This document shows, piece after piece, positions 35,852-47,321 of a DNA stretch of 64,000 bases. The stretch's first letter is position 1. Each line of letters begins with the position of its first letter. The DNA comes from Hypericum androsaemum (taxonomy: Eukaryota; Streptophyta; Magnoliopsida; Malpighiales; Hypericaceae): NCBI GenBank assembly GCA_963995505.1, contig OZ023195.1:4794109-4858108 (forward strand). Direction: 5' to 3'. A model generated the notes under the pieces. It worked only from the letters and a program-made list of their open reading frames with translations, did no database searches and was not told the DNA's origin. A program made the position numbers and the translations under genes.

Positions 35852-36370
35852 GATGAACAATAAATTTTGGCACTCTTTTCAATAAAATTTAGGTTATTCC
35901 AAATATTAACCAACAAAGAACCAGGAACTAATCAAAGTGATCAACTCCCAGAAAATCAATATGTTTAACCTGAGTCTCGTCAAACACAACACCTTTTTCA
36001 TTAGTACACTTCTCAACGATAGCAACAAAGAAAATTGCACACTGGCACAAAGCTGATGATTCATCGAATAATTCTTTCAAGAATAACAACGTCAGACTTT
36101 AGAAAGTGGGAAGTACATGCTTTTAGATATATTTTTAATTTTTGCTACTAAAATTAGAGTACCGTGGGACTTTATTTTAAAAATGATTATGTTATTAATG
36201 TGTTTTACATTTGTAAAACTTAACTCACTATTAATTTGGCCTAATTTATTTTAGATTTCATTTGGAAAGTCTATTTCATTCCGAGCACGTGTATTGAGCA
36301 TGCTTGTATCAAATATAATTGTATTCATAGAACAGCGGGCGGAAAATCAAGGCGAAAAGGGAGAATTACT

Positions 36371-39300
36371 TTTTTTTGGGGGTAGAAACGGTGGACGCTA
36401 TGGCGCTCCTTTAGTCGATAAAAATAGAAACATTCGAGCGGACAAGCCTGGGCCAAGCAATCCCAAAACTGTCCTGGACCAACAGTAATTCACACTCCAA
36501 AGGTGGCGTAGGAACAACATGCCAACCCATTGGATATCCCAAAGCCAAATTGGCTAGATAATCTGCTACCCTATTATCTTTCCGGTAGTAATATATCACC
36601 TCGACTTGCCAACTAAGACGAATGAGGCTACGCAATTAGTCACGAGGCCTAATAACAAGTGGTCTTTCGCTACACTCTCGGTAAGAAATTTCACCGCTAA
36701 CTGTGAGTCTGATTACACCACCAATCTTTAATAGCCATCCCAGGCCAACCTCAGACATTGCCACAACGCCCACAACTCCGCGTGCAGCGCACTACAGCTC
36801 CCAGTATTGCCAACAAACCCGACACACCAGGCACCCCTCTGATCACGAATTACACCACCTCCTCCAGCCGGACCAGGACTCCCTTTTGCTGCACCATCGG
36901 TATTGAGCTTGTGCCACCCAGGAGAGGGAGGGGACCAGCTCACCAAAATTTCCATCCTTGGAGCTGTACACGGTTGCCCCGAAATAAGCTGGCGCCAAAC
37001 GGCCAAGAATTTCTTGGCTTGCTATAATATTAGTGTCACACAATCACCTGCAACCATCGGGTTTTGAACACCCGATCGTTTCGGCGTTGCCATATCCACC
37101 AACACGTCGTAGCGTATACAGTATTCCATTTGAGGTTCCCAACCAGCTCTGCCACCAGCAGGACATTCTGCTCAAGCCAAAGGCCTTCCTCTACACTGAA
37201 GAACAGATGGTGCACTCCGAGCGGATCGAGGCATTGCCAGAGGGATCGACTGCATAGGCAATCTCGAAGAACATGTAGAATCATCTCCGGAACTGTCCGA
37301 CAGTAGATACAATATGGGTTATTGGCAAACTTATGCCGATGTCTCTCAGCATTCGCCATTAGTTTGTTCTTAAGACACAGCCACAAGAAAAACCTGATCT
37401 TTTCAGGAACTTTCACCTGCCAAATCGCTCCCCATATCTTGGCCGGTTCGGGAAGCTGAGACCGGTGGTTCAGAATTGACAAATAAGCTGACAGCGATGT
37501 GAAAACCCCAGAAGCAGTATGTTTCCATGCTATGGTATCCTGAACTTCGCCCTCCTCCGAGAGGAATTTCACTCCTAGAAGAGGCCAGAAATCCTCTGGT
37601 AACAAAGACTGGATAAGGTGCCACCGCCAACCCTCGCCTGCTTCCCAGTAGTCAGCAATCTTCTTTCCCACCTCCTCCTGCGGAACCATCACACCTAGTT
37701 CGAGCAAAGTGCTCGCGCCTGTCAGCCAGCTATCACTCCAGAACGAGATTCGTTGACCACCTCCTACTGCTACAAACGTGCCGTCAAGAAGGTCATTGGC
37801 AACCTTCATTATGCTGGCCCACACACGGGAACGTTGGCTTAGAGGTGGGAGTTGCACCCCTTGCCCACGTCCCCTATCATATTTCTTCTCCAACACTTGT
37901 GACCAAAGGCTACCAGGCTCCTACATATACCTCCATCCCAGCTTCATGAGTAACGCCTTGTTCATCACTCTCGCCTTCCTCAAGCCCAAACCGCCCATAT
38001 GCTGAGGTAAGCAGACATCATCCCAACTGACTAAGTGAACTCTGCGAGCCCCTTCTTCATCACCCCAAAGGAAGCTTCGACAAATGCGGTCTACTGCCTC
38101 GCAGATACATCGAGGCAAATAGACAACTTGCATAGCGTAGATGGGAATGGTACCCAAGACCGAGCGGACTAGGGTAGCTCTCGCGGCCCTAGTCAACTGC
38201 TGCCTTTTCCATCCCGCGAGTCTGGATCTTGTTCGCTCCACTATGTACGCAAACTCCTTCTTTGACGCGCGGCCATGAAGTGCCGGGAACCCCAAGTATT
38301 TTCCCAACTCCTGCGTACGTTGGATCCCCATAGCCTCACTCAGCCGCTGACCTTCGACCCGGGAGATGTTGTTCGAGAAGAACATGCGAGATTTAGGAAA
38401 GCTCACTCGCTGGCCCAACGCCCTGCAAAAGACATCGAGGCCCTTTTTAATGAGTCGGACCTGCTCCAAGCTAGCCTCTGCAAAAAAAAAGAATGTCGTC
38501 AGCAAAAAAAAGATGGGACTTGATGTTCATAAGCCTCAGTTATCCACTGCGATAACCTTTCCATACACAACACGAACAGGTAAGGTGACATGGGGTCTCC
38601 TTGATGAATTCCACGAGTAGGCAGGAAACCGTCTGTCATTTCCCCATTCCAGAGGAGCTTCATCAAACTCCCTCTGACATAACTCATAATCAAGCAAGAG
38701 ATAAAAATAGGCAACCCTGCTTCCTCCAATGTCTCCATTATGAAGTCCCAATGTAAACGATCATAGGCCTTTTCCAAATCGATCTTGATGGCCATCCAAC
38801 CCTTCCTGTCCCTCTTTAGTCACATAGAATGTAATACCTCCTGGAAAATAATGATATTGTCAGTTATTTTCCTTCCTGAAACAAAACGGCCCTGCATCGG
38901 GGCTACCAGCTCTAGAAGCTTGGCCTTTAGCCGATTGACAAGTATCTTCGTTATTAGCTTATACACCACATTACAAAGGCTGATGGGCCTAAATTCCTGA
39001 ATACGTTATGGTCGATCCACCTTCGGAAGTAGTACCAACAGTGTTTCATTGAGTTTCGGTGGCACCCTACCCGAGATGAAGGCCTACCGAACACAAGAGA
39101 CGAGTGCCTCCTGTATAGTACTTCAGCACCTCTGAAAAAAGACCGCCTGGAAACCATCTGGTCCTGGCGCTTTCAGGGGTGCCATTTGTTGGAGGGCTGT
39201 ATACACTTCCTTTGTGGAAATTGGTCTCGAGCAACCTGCCACTTCCTCCGAGGTCCAAGTACCAAACCTCCCCCGCGGCAGCTGCTCCAAGACCTCTCTG

Positions 39301-40200
39301 TCCTCCGAGGTATATAGTACCCGATAAAAATCTCTAGCCAAGTCCTCCAAGGCGGTTTGGTCCACCACCCAATCACCATCCGAATTTAGTAATGCCTCCA
39401 CCCTATTTCGCCTCCGCCGCATTATTATTGTAGTGTGGAAGTAGGACGTGTTCTTGTCTCTATGGCATATCCAGCGCTCTCGGGACTTTTGCAACCAAAG
39501 CAACTCTTCTTGGTGCAAAACCAGATCTAACTGTTCCCGAAGATCAGAGAAAGTCACAAGAAGAGGACTGTGATCGGACTGAAACCTGGCCAAGTGACGC
39601 ACTGACCCATCTGGCCAGGTCAATCTCCAAGACCTATTGCAAAGAGCCATGTCCAACCTTTTTGAAATTCTAGCATTACTCCCCACTGTTCGTGACCAAG
39701 TAAAAGGGGAGCCGAAAAACCCCAGATCAATGAGATTATTCATAGTAATCCAGCTGCGAACCGATAGTCTTGAGGCCTCATTCCCCCAGAGCCACCTCGT
39801 CTCTCTTCCAACTTAGTAACGCAATTGAAGTCCCTTATAATCATCCATAGGATAGAAGGCGGGGGGGTCAGGCTCTCAATCTCTGTCCAATACGCCTCAT
39901 TGCTGCTGATCGAGGGGAGCGCATATACCATAGTTAACATGATTTTCCTTGGGCTTCAACCCGATAAAACTACAAACTGAGCTTGCGACAGACAACATCA
40001 GCTTGGTGCCCGCTAATCTGAGTCTCTAGCAGTGCAACAAGCTGAATATTATAATTGCGAATCAAAAACTTCAAGGCACGAAGAAAGCCTGGCTTCTTCG
40101 CACCACAACAATTCCAAGTTAAGGTCGTAAAAATCATTAAACCTAAACAAGATGAGAGGAATAGAACTCGGTGAACAAGAAAGGAGGGGCACATCACTGG
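36371..40200 (-). mobile_element. LINE (L1-type) retrotransposon, near full coding span, decayed
   Basis: Read on the minus strand from about 40190 down, the order is as follows. First an endonuclease start (TLTWNCCGAKKPGFLRALKF), then the endonuclease end (FQSDHSPLLV). Reverse transcriptase follows with LKAPGPDGFQAVFF, IDLEKAYDRLHWDF and GIHQGDPMSPYLFVLCMERL. Next is the thumb, then a zinc-binding domain (KVPEKIRFFLWLCLKNKLMA at about 37380-37450). Last is RNase H (WHKLNTDGAAKGSPGPAGGG, HAELWAL). Stops and shifts break it into at least seven frames. The FADD motif survives, but a poly-T tract at about 38500 shifts frame beside it. A T-run at 36370-36378 may be the poly-A tail. It lies between R1 and a kinase fragment; no target duplication was found. 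Confidence 0.85.
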
Positions 40201-40351
40201 CGAGGTGAGATGCTCTTCTGACTACCCTAAGACCCTTGATCGACATGAAGGTGGGTCGGCTGTGAGGTTGGAATATCCATGTCCATCCCTACTTGTGACT
40301 CCCCTCCCTTGTCGAGGGGAATCAGAAGAATGGTGTCCAACCTTCACAATA

Positions 40352-40763
40352 GGAGTGGTTCTTCTTGAGCTTTTGACAGGTCGTAGAGCCGTGGACCTAA
40401 CCAGAGGGCCAAGTGATCAGAACCTAGTACTGCAGGTATGAATGAGTTCTTAGGGCTTTCAACAGATTCTACAATCGATGATCGATTGAATGTAGTAGAA
40501 GCAAATGAGATTTTTTTGTGTTTCAGGTAAGACACTTATTGGCTGACAGAAAGAAACTGCGAAAGGTGATTGATCCGGAGCTCAGTCGGAGTACTTATTC
40601 AATGGAATCTATAACCATGTTTGCAGACCTTGCGTCTCGCTGTGTCCGCATCGAAAGCATTGAAAGACCTACCATGATTGAATGTGTTAAACAACTCCAA
40701 GTGATTATTTATACCAACTCAAAATCCTCTGGATTAACAATTCCTACGTTCAAAATGTTCTAA
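40352..40763 (+). pseudogene. PBL28-like kinase, 3' fragment (copy 1)
   Basis: It matches the last two exons of the intact gene at 60649-62586. 40352-40435 is most of exon 6 ([20 protein letters not shown]), ending in the same CAG/GT donor. 40527-40763 is exon 7, open to the normal stop. Everything upstream, including the ATP-binding and catalytic motifs, is absent, replaced by LINE DNA. It was probably cut off by the rearrangement that brought the LINE here. Confidence 0.85.
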
Positions 40764-41301
40764 TATATACCCCGATAAATTATAAGCGGATTTTGAAACT
40801 CTGTTAATGAATAATGACTTTTCCCCCTTCACTCCTTCATTTGACAGCAGTATATAAAGTGGAGATCAGTTAGCAGAATCCAGTGAAGAAGTTCATTTCA
40901 TGCCATTGACCATAGCTATAATCTGGCCCATTTTATAAATGATATCTTCATTTTGCAATTATTACCGAGTCAAACAGCTCGAATGTACATTCTATTGCTA
41001 AGTACAGACATGTCCTAGAGACACAGTTTTGCTAGTCACCCCTCTGCTCTAAAGACTGTAGACGCATCTTAAGTTTGTTCATCTCCTTCACCCCCTCTCG
41101 CAACATCTACGCAAAGATACAACTGAACTCTCATGCATACGATCGACCAACCAACAATCTTTCAATCTTCTTTCTTGACGTTGCGAGCAGGGAGATACGA
41201 ATCTTTCGAGTACGATCAGTGACGAGAATGAGAACCATCGATGTTACAGCCTGTCTGTACTACCTTGAGAACGAATCATGAGTTAAGTTCAGCTTACCCT
41301 G

Positions 41302-41943
41302 TCATGACGAGAGTTCAACATCAGAAGTTGAAGTCTCCGGCTCGAAAGATTCATCTACTGCAAGTATCTTGCGCATCAAATATTTGCGCCTCTGCAACAG
41401 CAGCAGGACCAATATACTGTCTGTCTTAACAGCTGAGTAGCCTGCTTTTGTATAAATGGACAAGGGAGCTGAATCAATCATCCGACAGTGCAGGTACACC
41501 TCCCTCACCCGACTCATCTGAGAAATCAGCTCCTCACTTGCCTTGAGAAGATTCCAACCAATTCCCTTCCTGAAAGTTAATGTGAAGATTCTAGCAATCA
41601 AGATTTGTCATACAAACAGCTTTTGCAGATAAGCAAAGTCCACTCGAGGAGGACCTCATGATTAAGGAGTCAACCAAATCTCATAAACATCATAACAATT
41701 GTAGGAGATTGATGGAACATCAAAACATATGTGGTTCAGCAATGCGGCCTACACCCGAAGTACATAAAACAGGCACGTCGAAGACAACAAACTACTATCC
41801 CGAGCTTTCTAAATATAAGATTCGCGTCATAAAACCTACCGAATCAGAGTGAATTCGAGAAAAATCCAACACGAATCCGACGAGGCCACGATTGATCAAG
41901 AGGTCACCTGCGGAGTGGCTCCTTCACAGACATGTTATAGGGT
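41302..41943 (-). pseudogene. GNAT acetyltransferase, 3' exon fragment (copy 1)
   Basis: The last exon at 41302-41569 (minus) reads RKGIGWNLLKASEELISQM, then REVYLHCRMIDSAP and YTKAGYSAVKTDSI. This is the acetyl-CoA-binding motif A/B region of a plant GNAT protein, probably plastid-targeted. Only about 35 bp of the upstream exon remain (about 41908-41943) before homology to copy 2 ends. Tail-to-tail arrangement with the kinase fragment is conserved in all three copies. Confidence 0.78.
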
Positions 41944-42599
41944 GTAACAACTGATGCGCCTGTTACCCAATTTCAATCTAATCATACCCAACAAAACCCT
42001 AGCAAGAAAAGAAAAGGGAAAACATGAGAATGGGCAACCTGCTGGAATTGCGGAAAAGAGTAGGTGCTAGCGGTAAAAGGAACGGCGGCGACGTAAGCGG
42101 GAGCGAGAACGGCGGCGTCGGGATGCTGGAGATGGAAGGGGACCGGGAAGTACGACGAATTGGGAGGCCGCTGAAGCCGAGGCTGGTGGCATCGACATCG
42201 TCTTTCTGCAACGGGAAGGACGGTTTTTTTCTCTCTTTCTTTTTAGGGCTTTTTTTCAGGCGAGTAAGGAGATTTAAATGGCAATAGACACCGTTCTTGT
42301 AAACTCATATATTTATTTTTAGGAATAATTACTGTCAATATTTGGTAAAATAGACTTTGGAGACCTTATAGTTTGCCTACTGATTTTTAGTCCCTGTAAT
42401 TTAGTTTTTATTATACTCCGGAATTTCTCGCTGACGTTAGCAATCATTTTTATCAAAGAAATGACTTATATACCCCCTCAAAGAATTGAAGAATTACATC
42501 TCTTTCCTCTCGTCGTCGTCCTCTCGTCGGAATCACCCACCCACAAGTTGGAGCATGAATGTCCTTCATGCCTAACTTGGAGATAAGAAAATGATGTCG
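41944..42599. other. Unassigned DNA with a GC-rich open stretch
   Basis: 42000-42290 is open in several frames on both strands, because it is GC-rich, and looks like a 5' exon or leader of some gene. I do not recognise it and cannot choose a strand. 42291-42599 shows nothing. Confidence 0.3.
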
Positions 42600-42827
42600 C
42601 TACCCCGCGAGTCCCTTTGTGAAGATGTCGGCCACTTGATACTCCGTAGGGACATGAAACAGCTTAATCAATCCACATTGCACTTTCTCTCGTGTGTAAT
42701 GGCAATCCAACTCGATATATTTTGTGCGCTCATGAAACACCGGATTCTCGGCTATATAGATCGCAGATTGACTATCACAATATACAAGAGATGGACCGGG
42801 CGGAGGAAGCTGAAAATCTTGCAGCAA
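42600..42827 (-). pseudogene. Copia RNase H fragment
   Basis: The minus-strand frame reads SLVYCDSQSAIYIAENPVFH, ERTKYIELDCH and VPTEYQVADIFTKGL, the conserved C-terminal end of Copia polyproteins. It is about 75 residues only, with no protease, integrase or RT part nearby. It belongs to a different Copia lineage from the element in WAT1 intron 4. Confidence 0.88.
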
Positions 42828-42860
42828 ATAATGAAGCCATTGCAGTTCACGCGTAAGGGA

Positions 42861-43989
42861 TGATGAGTGTGTAAACGCTCATGTTAATGTTTCGTGCGTG
42901 TTTAGTCATATTTTGAGTTATATTCATCATGTCATGTCAAGTCTTATGATCATTTTAGTATATTTATGTTCGGGAATGGATTTCTACCCATTGTCATATT
43001 TTGTAGAAAATTGGGGCTCAATAAAGGTCGTTGGAGGGGTAATTTCGAGAGACTATATTACAAGAGTCATAACTTTCGAGTCAAATTAGACACCGTTGGA
43101 AATCTTGAAGAGTGATCTATATTTCGTCTTTTATAGTCGAAGCCAAATTCGAAGTGGAAGAGGGTCAAAACTGTAAAATACGAAGATACAATGAAGCAGA
43201 TAGAGCAGAAAGCTGGGTGGACTCCCCGTCGCTAGTCAACTAGCGACCGCTAGTGAGGGGACACAGAATGTTGATTGAAGACCCAACTAGCGGCCACAAG
43301 TCAACTAGCGGCCGCAAGTCAACTAGCGGCCGCAAGTTGCCCTATGCCAGCTTATTTCAGACTTCATATTTAGTTGGGAATTCGACTCGTTTAAGCAGTA
43401 TTCGACTCTTGGCCTCTTGTTTCGTGGCCCTAAGACCATAATTACATTATTACTTGGCTAGCAAGACTTCTAGTTTAGGAAAAACCTCCTCTAGGTTTTC
43501 CTATTTTCGTGTTAGACTTTTGGCTATATATAGGCCTTAGTCTCTTAGGTTTTAAGGAGACGTTACGACTGCAATATTGAGACAGCCTTTGGAGTTTAAT
43601 AAAGCCACGATTTCAGTTAGCACGGGGAAAGGATTGGCAAAGCTTGATCACCACGACTAAGCTTTCTCTATCTATACCTTTATGTTAATTACTATCATGT
43701 TCTTCATTAATCTATTGTACTTTGTTAACATACTTAGCGAGTAGTTCTCTTGTGAGTGCGATGCCCTAATTATGTGATTACTCGTCCATGTTAGCTATGG
43801 TTTGATTATCTTTCGTAGTAGTTGTCAATTGATGATCTTAATGCTTAATCTAATTTGATCACTTAGATTATGATGTTTAGTTGATAATAATGGACCGGAA
43901 GGCATTAGAATCAACGGAAGAGTCAATTGACATGTCTTAAGGTATTAATGAGAAATCTTGATACTAAGGGATCAATTTTTCGTACATCA
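42861..43989 (+). repeat. Gypsy 5' LTR
   Basis: 1129 bp. It contains three units of an 18-bp tandem repeat (AACTAGCGGCCGCAAGTC and variants) at about 43286-43339, plus a related degenerate unit at about 43238-43255. Confidence 0.75.
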
Positions 43990-44102
43990 AATTGGCGCCG
44001 TCAACACGGAACTGAGATTTTAGGACATAACTCAATAGCAATTGGTTTTGTGTGGCAAACTTGCTGATTTCGTGTGATTTCTTTTTCAGGATTCTCTAGC
44101 GC

Positions 44103-45221
44103 ATGCCAAGAACCTGGAGTGAAGGACTAGACCTTGACACAGACACTTTGTTTGAGGTTGACATTGGAGTACTCGAAAGGGTAATTAGGCGTGAAAAGAG
44201 GGACCAAGCGAGAGCAATGGCACAAAATCAGGAAGACGGAGTGCTCCAAGCTATAGGGGACGCTCCACGAAGAAGGACACTATTAGAATCATCTGTTCCT
44301 ACATGGAATGGGAACCCTAATGGTCTACAACAACCACCTATAGGTCCCCACTCTTTCCAGATTCCAGTTGCGATTGTCGGACTACTGCAAAGCTCAGTCC
44401 AATTTGGCAGCTTGCCAAGCAAAGATCCTCAAGACCATCTATCTCATTTTAAAGATATCTACAATATCATGAAATTTCAAAATGTCGATGATGATGTCTT
44501 GAAGCTGCGTCTCTTCCACTTTTCTTTGAAAGATCGAGCTCGTACTTGGTACAACAAGTTGAAAGGAGAGACGATTCAGAGTTGGAATGATCTGGCCCAT
44601 GCTTTCCTCCAAAAGTTCTTTTCTATGGCCAAGTCAGCTAAACTCTTGCAAGAAATTAACACGTTTATCCAAGGAGATGGGGAGAGCATCTATGAAGCCT
44701 GGGAACAGTTCACGGATCTCCAAAGTGCACTCCCTCAACATGGTATAACTCAAGACAACCTCATGAAAATCTTCTACAACGGGTTAGATAGCCCATCCCG
44801 TGATCATATTGATGCCTCCTCTCAAGGGGTGTTCTTGAGAAAGACTGCTGATGAAGCTGCTCGCTTAATGGAGGAAATGGCTGAAGTCAATGGTATGTGG
44901 CCAAAAGAGCGTGCCAAGCAACCCCGTAAGGAAGCCATTTGAGGGGTACTTGAAGTGGATACCAATATGAGACTTGAAGCTAAAGTTGAGGCACTTACCA
45001 AAAGACTTGACAAGTTGACCAAGGACAAGGAACATGCAGCTGTGGTGCAAGATACTTGTCAGCTTTGCAAAGGGGCACATCCCACAACTGACTGTCCAAT
45101 GTTGGAAGAGATCCAGGCCATTGCTGATAGAACACCACCAGGAATGGGCTACTTACAACAAGCTAATGCTCAGCCAAATTTCTCTCGATTTGGTCAGCAA
45201 GCACACAACACTAGTGCCTAG
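44103..45221 (+). pseudogene. Gypsy gag polyprotein
   Basis: The frame 44103-44942 encodes a typical retrotransposon gag core: FHFSLKDRARTWYNKLKGET, SWNDLAHAFLQKFF, and GITQDNLMKIFYNGLD. A TGA stop at 44940-44942 interrupts it, and the same frame continues to 45221 with a zinc-knuckle-like CQLCKGAHPTTDC (about 45057-45095). Gag would form particles with the element RNA in the cytoplasm. Without pol or a second LTR this copy cannot move itself. Confidence 0.8.
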
Positions 45222-45394
45222 CAAGACTCACAAGGGACGAGAAAGTTGTCGGCGTGTCGTGGACGTGGGTCCTGCGGATGGAGACGGTGATGGACCCACA
45301 AGGGAGACAGAGAAGGAGAAGGGAAGTGAGCTCTAGCCATCACAAATATATTTTTTCCCTTTTTGCCTATTTAAATCAATGTAGTGATCCTCAG

Positions 45395-45955
45395 TAGGAA
45401 TTCCAAAACCGAAACTCCAAAAGGCCAAACCCCAAACCTAAAATCCCAAACCCTGGATGCTGGAACCCCACGACCCAAACTACCCACCCCGAACCCCACA
45501 CCTCAAACCCGACCCCTGAACCCAGACCCCGCCCCTAAACTCGGACCCCCAATCCCCGGCCCCGAGCCCGGACCTTCGACTCCCGAATCCCTGATCCCTG
45601 GACCCTTGACCCCCAACCTAGAACCCGAACCCCCAGACCCCAAATCCCTACCCCCTAACCCCCGACCTCCTGACTCTAGACCCCCAGGCACTTGGACACC
45701 CGAATCCCGGAACCCTAGACCCCGATCCCTAACCCTGACCCCACACCTCAACCCCCAACCCTGAGACCCTCGCCTCGGACACCGGAACTCCCGAATCCTC
45801 GGACCCCGAACCCCCAGACATCCGAATTCCTGAATCTTCGGACCTCGGACATCTGGACTCCCGAATCCCCGGACTTTAGACCCCGGACCTCGGACACCTG
45901 AACCCCTGAACCGCGGACCTCCGAACCCTGCACCCCCAGCCCCGCACCCCGATCT
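45395..45955. repeat. C-rich strand-asymmetric degenerate minisatellite
   Basis: About 560 bp of short phrases such as 'gaccccgaacccc', 'ccctaaccc' and 'ggacccccgaatcc'. C is heavily enriched on the plus strand and G on the minus strand. It resembles a degenerate telomere-like or CCCNGAACC repeat. It produces proline-rich (plus) and glycine/arginine-rich (minus) open frames with no real start context, which I regard as artefacts. Confidence 0.75.
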
Positions 45956-46097
45956 ATTTTTATTTTTGTACAACTTAAAAAAGAAAATCAATAAACAATA
46001 TATTTTGTGAATTTTGAAACTGAACGGCACTCGCGTCGCGCGTGTGACTTTACTTGTTGAAGATAATAGCAAATGAGGTATTTTTTTTGTGTTTCAG

Positions 46098-46321
46098 GTG
46101 AGACACTTGTTGGCTGATAGAAAGAAACTGCGAAAGGTGATTGATCCGGAGCTTAGACGGAGTACCTATTCGATGGAATCTATAGCCATGTTGGCAGACC
46201 ATCTCGATGTGTCCGCATTGAAAGACCTACCATGATTGAATGTGTTAAACAACTCCAAGTGATTATTTATACCAACTCCAAATCCTTAGGAGTAACAATT
46301 CCTACATTTAAAATGTTCTAA
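46098..46321 (+). pseudogene. PBL28-like kinase, last-exon fragment (copy 2)
   Basis: It follows a tttcag acceptor and aligns with exon 7 of the intact gene ([20 protein letters not shown]). Two small deletions near 46198-46225 remove codons of the [14 protein letters not shown] region and break the frame. No other exon is present; upstream is AT-rich DNA and the C-rich block. Confidence 0.85.
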
Positions 46322-47321
46322 TATATACATCAATGAATTGTAAGCAGATTTTGAAAATCTGTTAATGAAAAAGACTATTCCCCTTTCGCTGCTTCATTCG
46401 ACTATAAATGATTAAAAAATCAAAAACCTTTTGAGTTCAGCAGTATATAAACTGGAGCTTAGTCCAATTTCTGTCATCAAACTCCAATGACCATCTGAAA
46501 GCTGATATGTGTCACTCATATTACCCATTTAGGTTTGTTTTAATTGTAAAACTGACCAGAAAACTCATAAATCAGCTTTATGCCTTCTCCATATGAAATC
46601 CAATAGCATCTTGTATAAAAATTGCATTAGTTTGTAGCATTTCAAGAATCAGCAGCCAACATTTGATGAAAAGAAGACGGGAACAATACTGCAGAAATCC
46701 AAATGCAAGCTTAGTCATACAATTGGAACATAGCTATAATCTGGTAAGTAAATTTTGTAAATGGTGTCTTTGCTTCGTAATTATTACCGAGTCAAACAGC
46801 TTGAATGTACATTCTATTGCTAAGTACAGATATTTCTTAGACATACATGGTTTTGCTCGTCACCCCCTATGTTCTAAAGACTATAGGCACATCTTAAGTT
46901 TGTCCATCTCCTTCGCCTTCTCTCACAGCATCTACCCGAATATACAACCGAGTTCTCATGCATACGACCCACCAACAATCTTTCAATCTTCTTTCTTGAA
47001 GTAGTGAACAGGGAGATACGAATCTTTCGAGTACGGTCAATGACAAGAATGAGAACCATCGATGTTACCAGTAAAAGAGTTGGTACCGGACTAGTTCAGA
47101 GCACAAGCTGGATGATAATGCACCATCAAACTTATTGCAGAGCTATGAACGAATCTAGGGAATGACCACCTCAACTTCAATGTTGCTCAAATCTGAGAGA
47201 GAAACCTGGAACATAACCCAGATAAATCATGAGAAAACTGCAATTAAGCATGATTTTGGAGTGTTAACCTTCATCTGTACTTCCTTGAACATGATTCATG
47301 GGTTAAGCTCAGCTCACCCTG
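46322..47321. other. Spacer between kinase tail and GNAT (copy 2)
   Basis: Non-coding and homologous to the equivalent spacers at 40764-41301 and 62587-63910. It gives an empty-site reference for the solo LTR at 62698-63148. Confidence 0.7.

Larger units (their letters stand above)
34304..36370 (-). mobile_element. Repeat R1: rearranged LTR-retroelement fragment
   Basis: Homologous to R2 (57831-59613). It contains a minus-strand LTR at 35067-35493. On its left is a primer-site-like motif, reading TGGTATTTGAGC on the minus strand. On its right, in minus sense, is a purine tract (GAGGGGGAGCC) preceded by GCTTGAGGACAAGCTCATT, a phrase common after retroelement pol genes. One LTR flanked by the element's 3' end upstream and its 5' end downstream implies tandem insertion or a circular intermediate. 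R1 carries an extra insertion of about 235 bp at about 34796-35030, and a 72-bp-period direct duplication at about 34510-34660. Confidence 0.6.
42861..45230 (+). mobile_element. Gypsy-type LTR retrotransposon, 5' half
   Basis: A 5' LTR (42861-43989, from TGATGAGTG to CGTACATCA) is followed by a primer-site motif TGGCGCCGTC at 43993, typical of some gypsy lineages, then a gag gene. There is no protease, RT, integrase or 3' LTR; the element ends near 45330, before a C-rich block. A solo LTR of the same family, opposite strand, lies at 55249-56650. Confidence 0.8.

Noticed and set aside
41999..42287. Open frames on both strands, possibly a transit-peptide-like exon
   Set aside because: The strand cannot be decided, no family is recognised and no partner exon was found; listed only as unassigned DNA.
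43286..43339. Regular short repeats resembling a CRISPR-like array
   Set aside because: The units are directly tandem without unique spacers, inside a gypsy LTR in a plant genome.
45384..46072. Proline-rich and glycine/arginine-rich long frames
   Set aside because: Products of a C-rich minisatellite-like block; no start context, domain or homologue evident.
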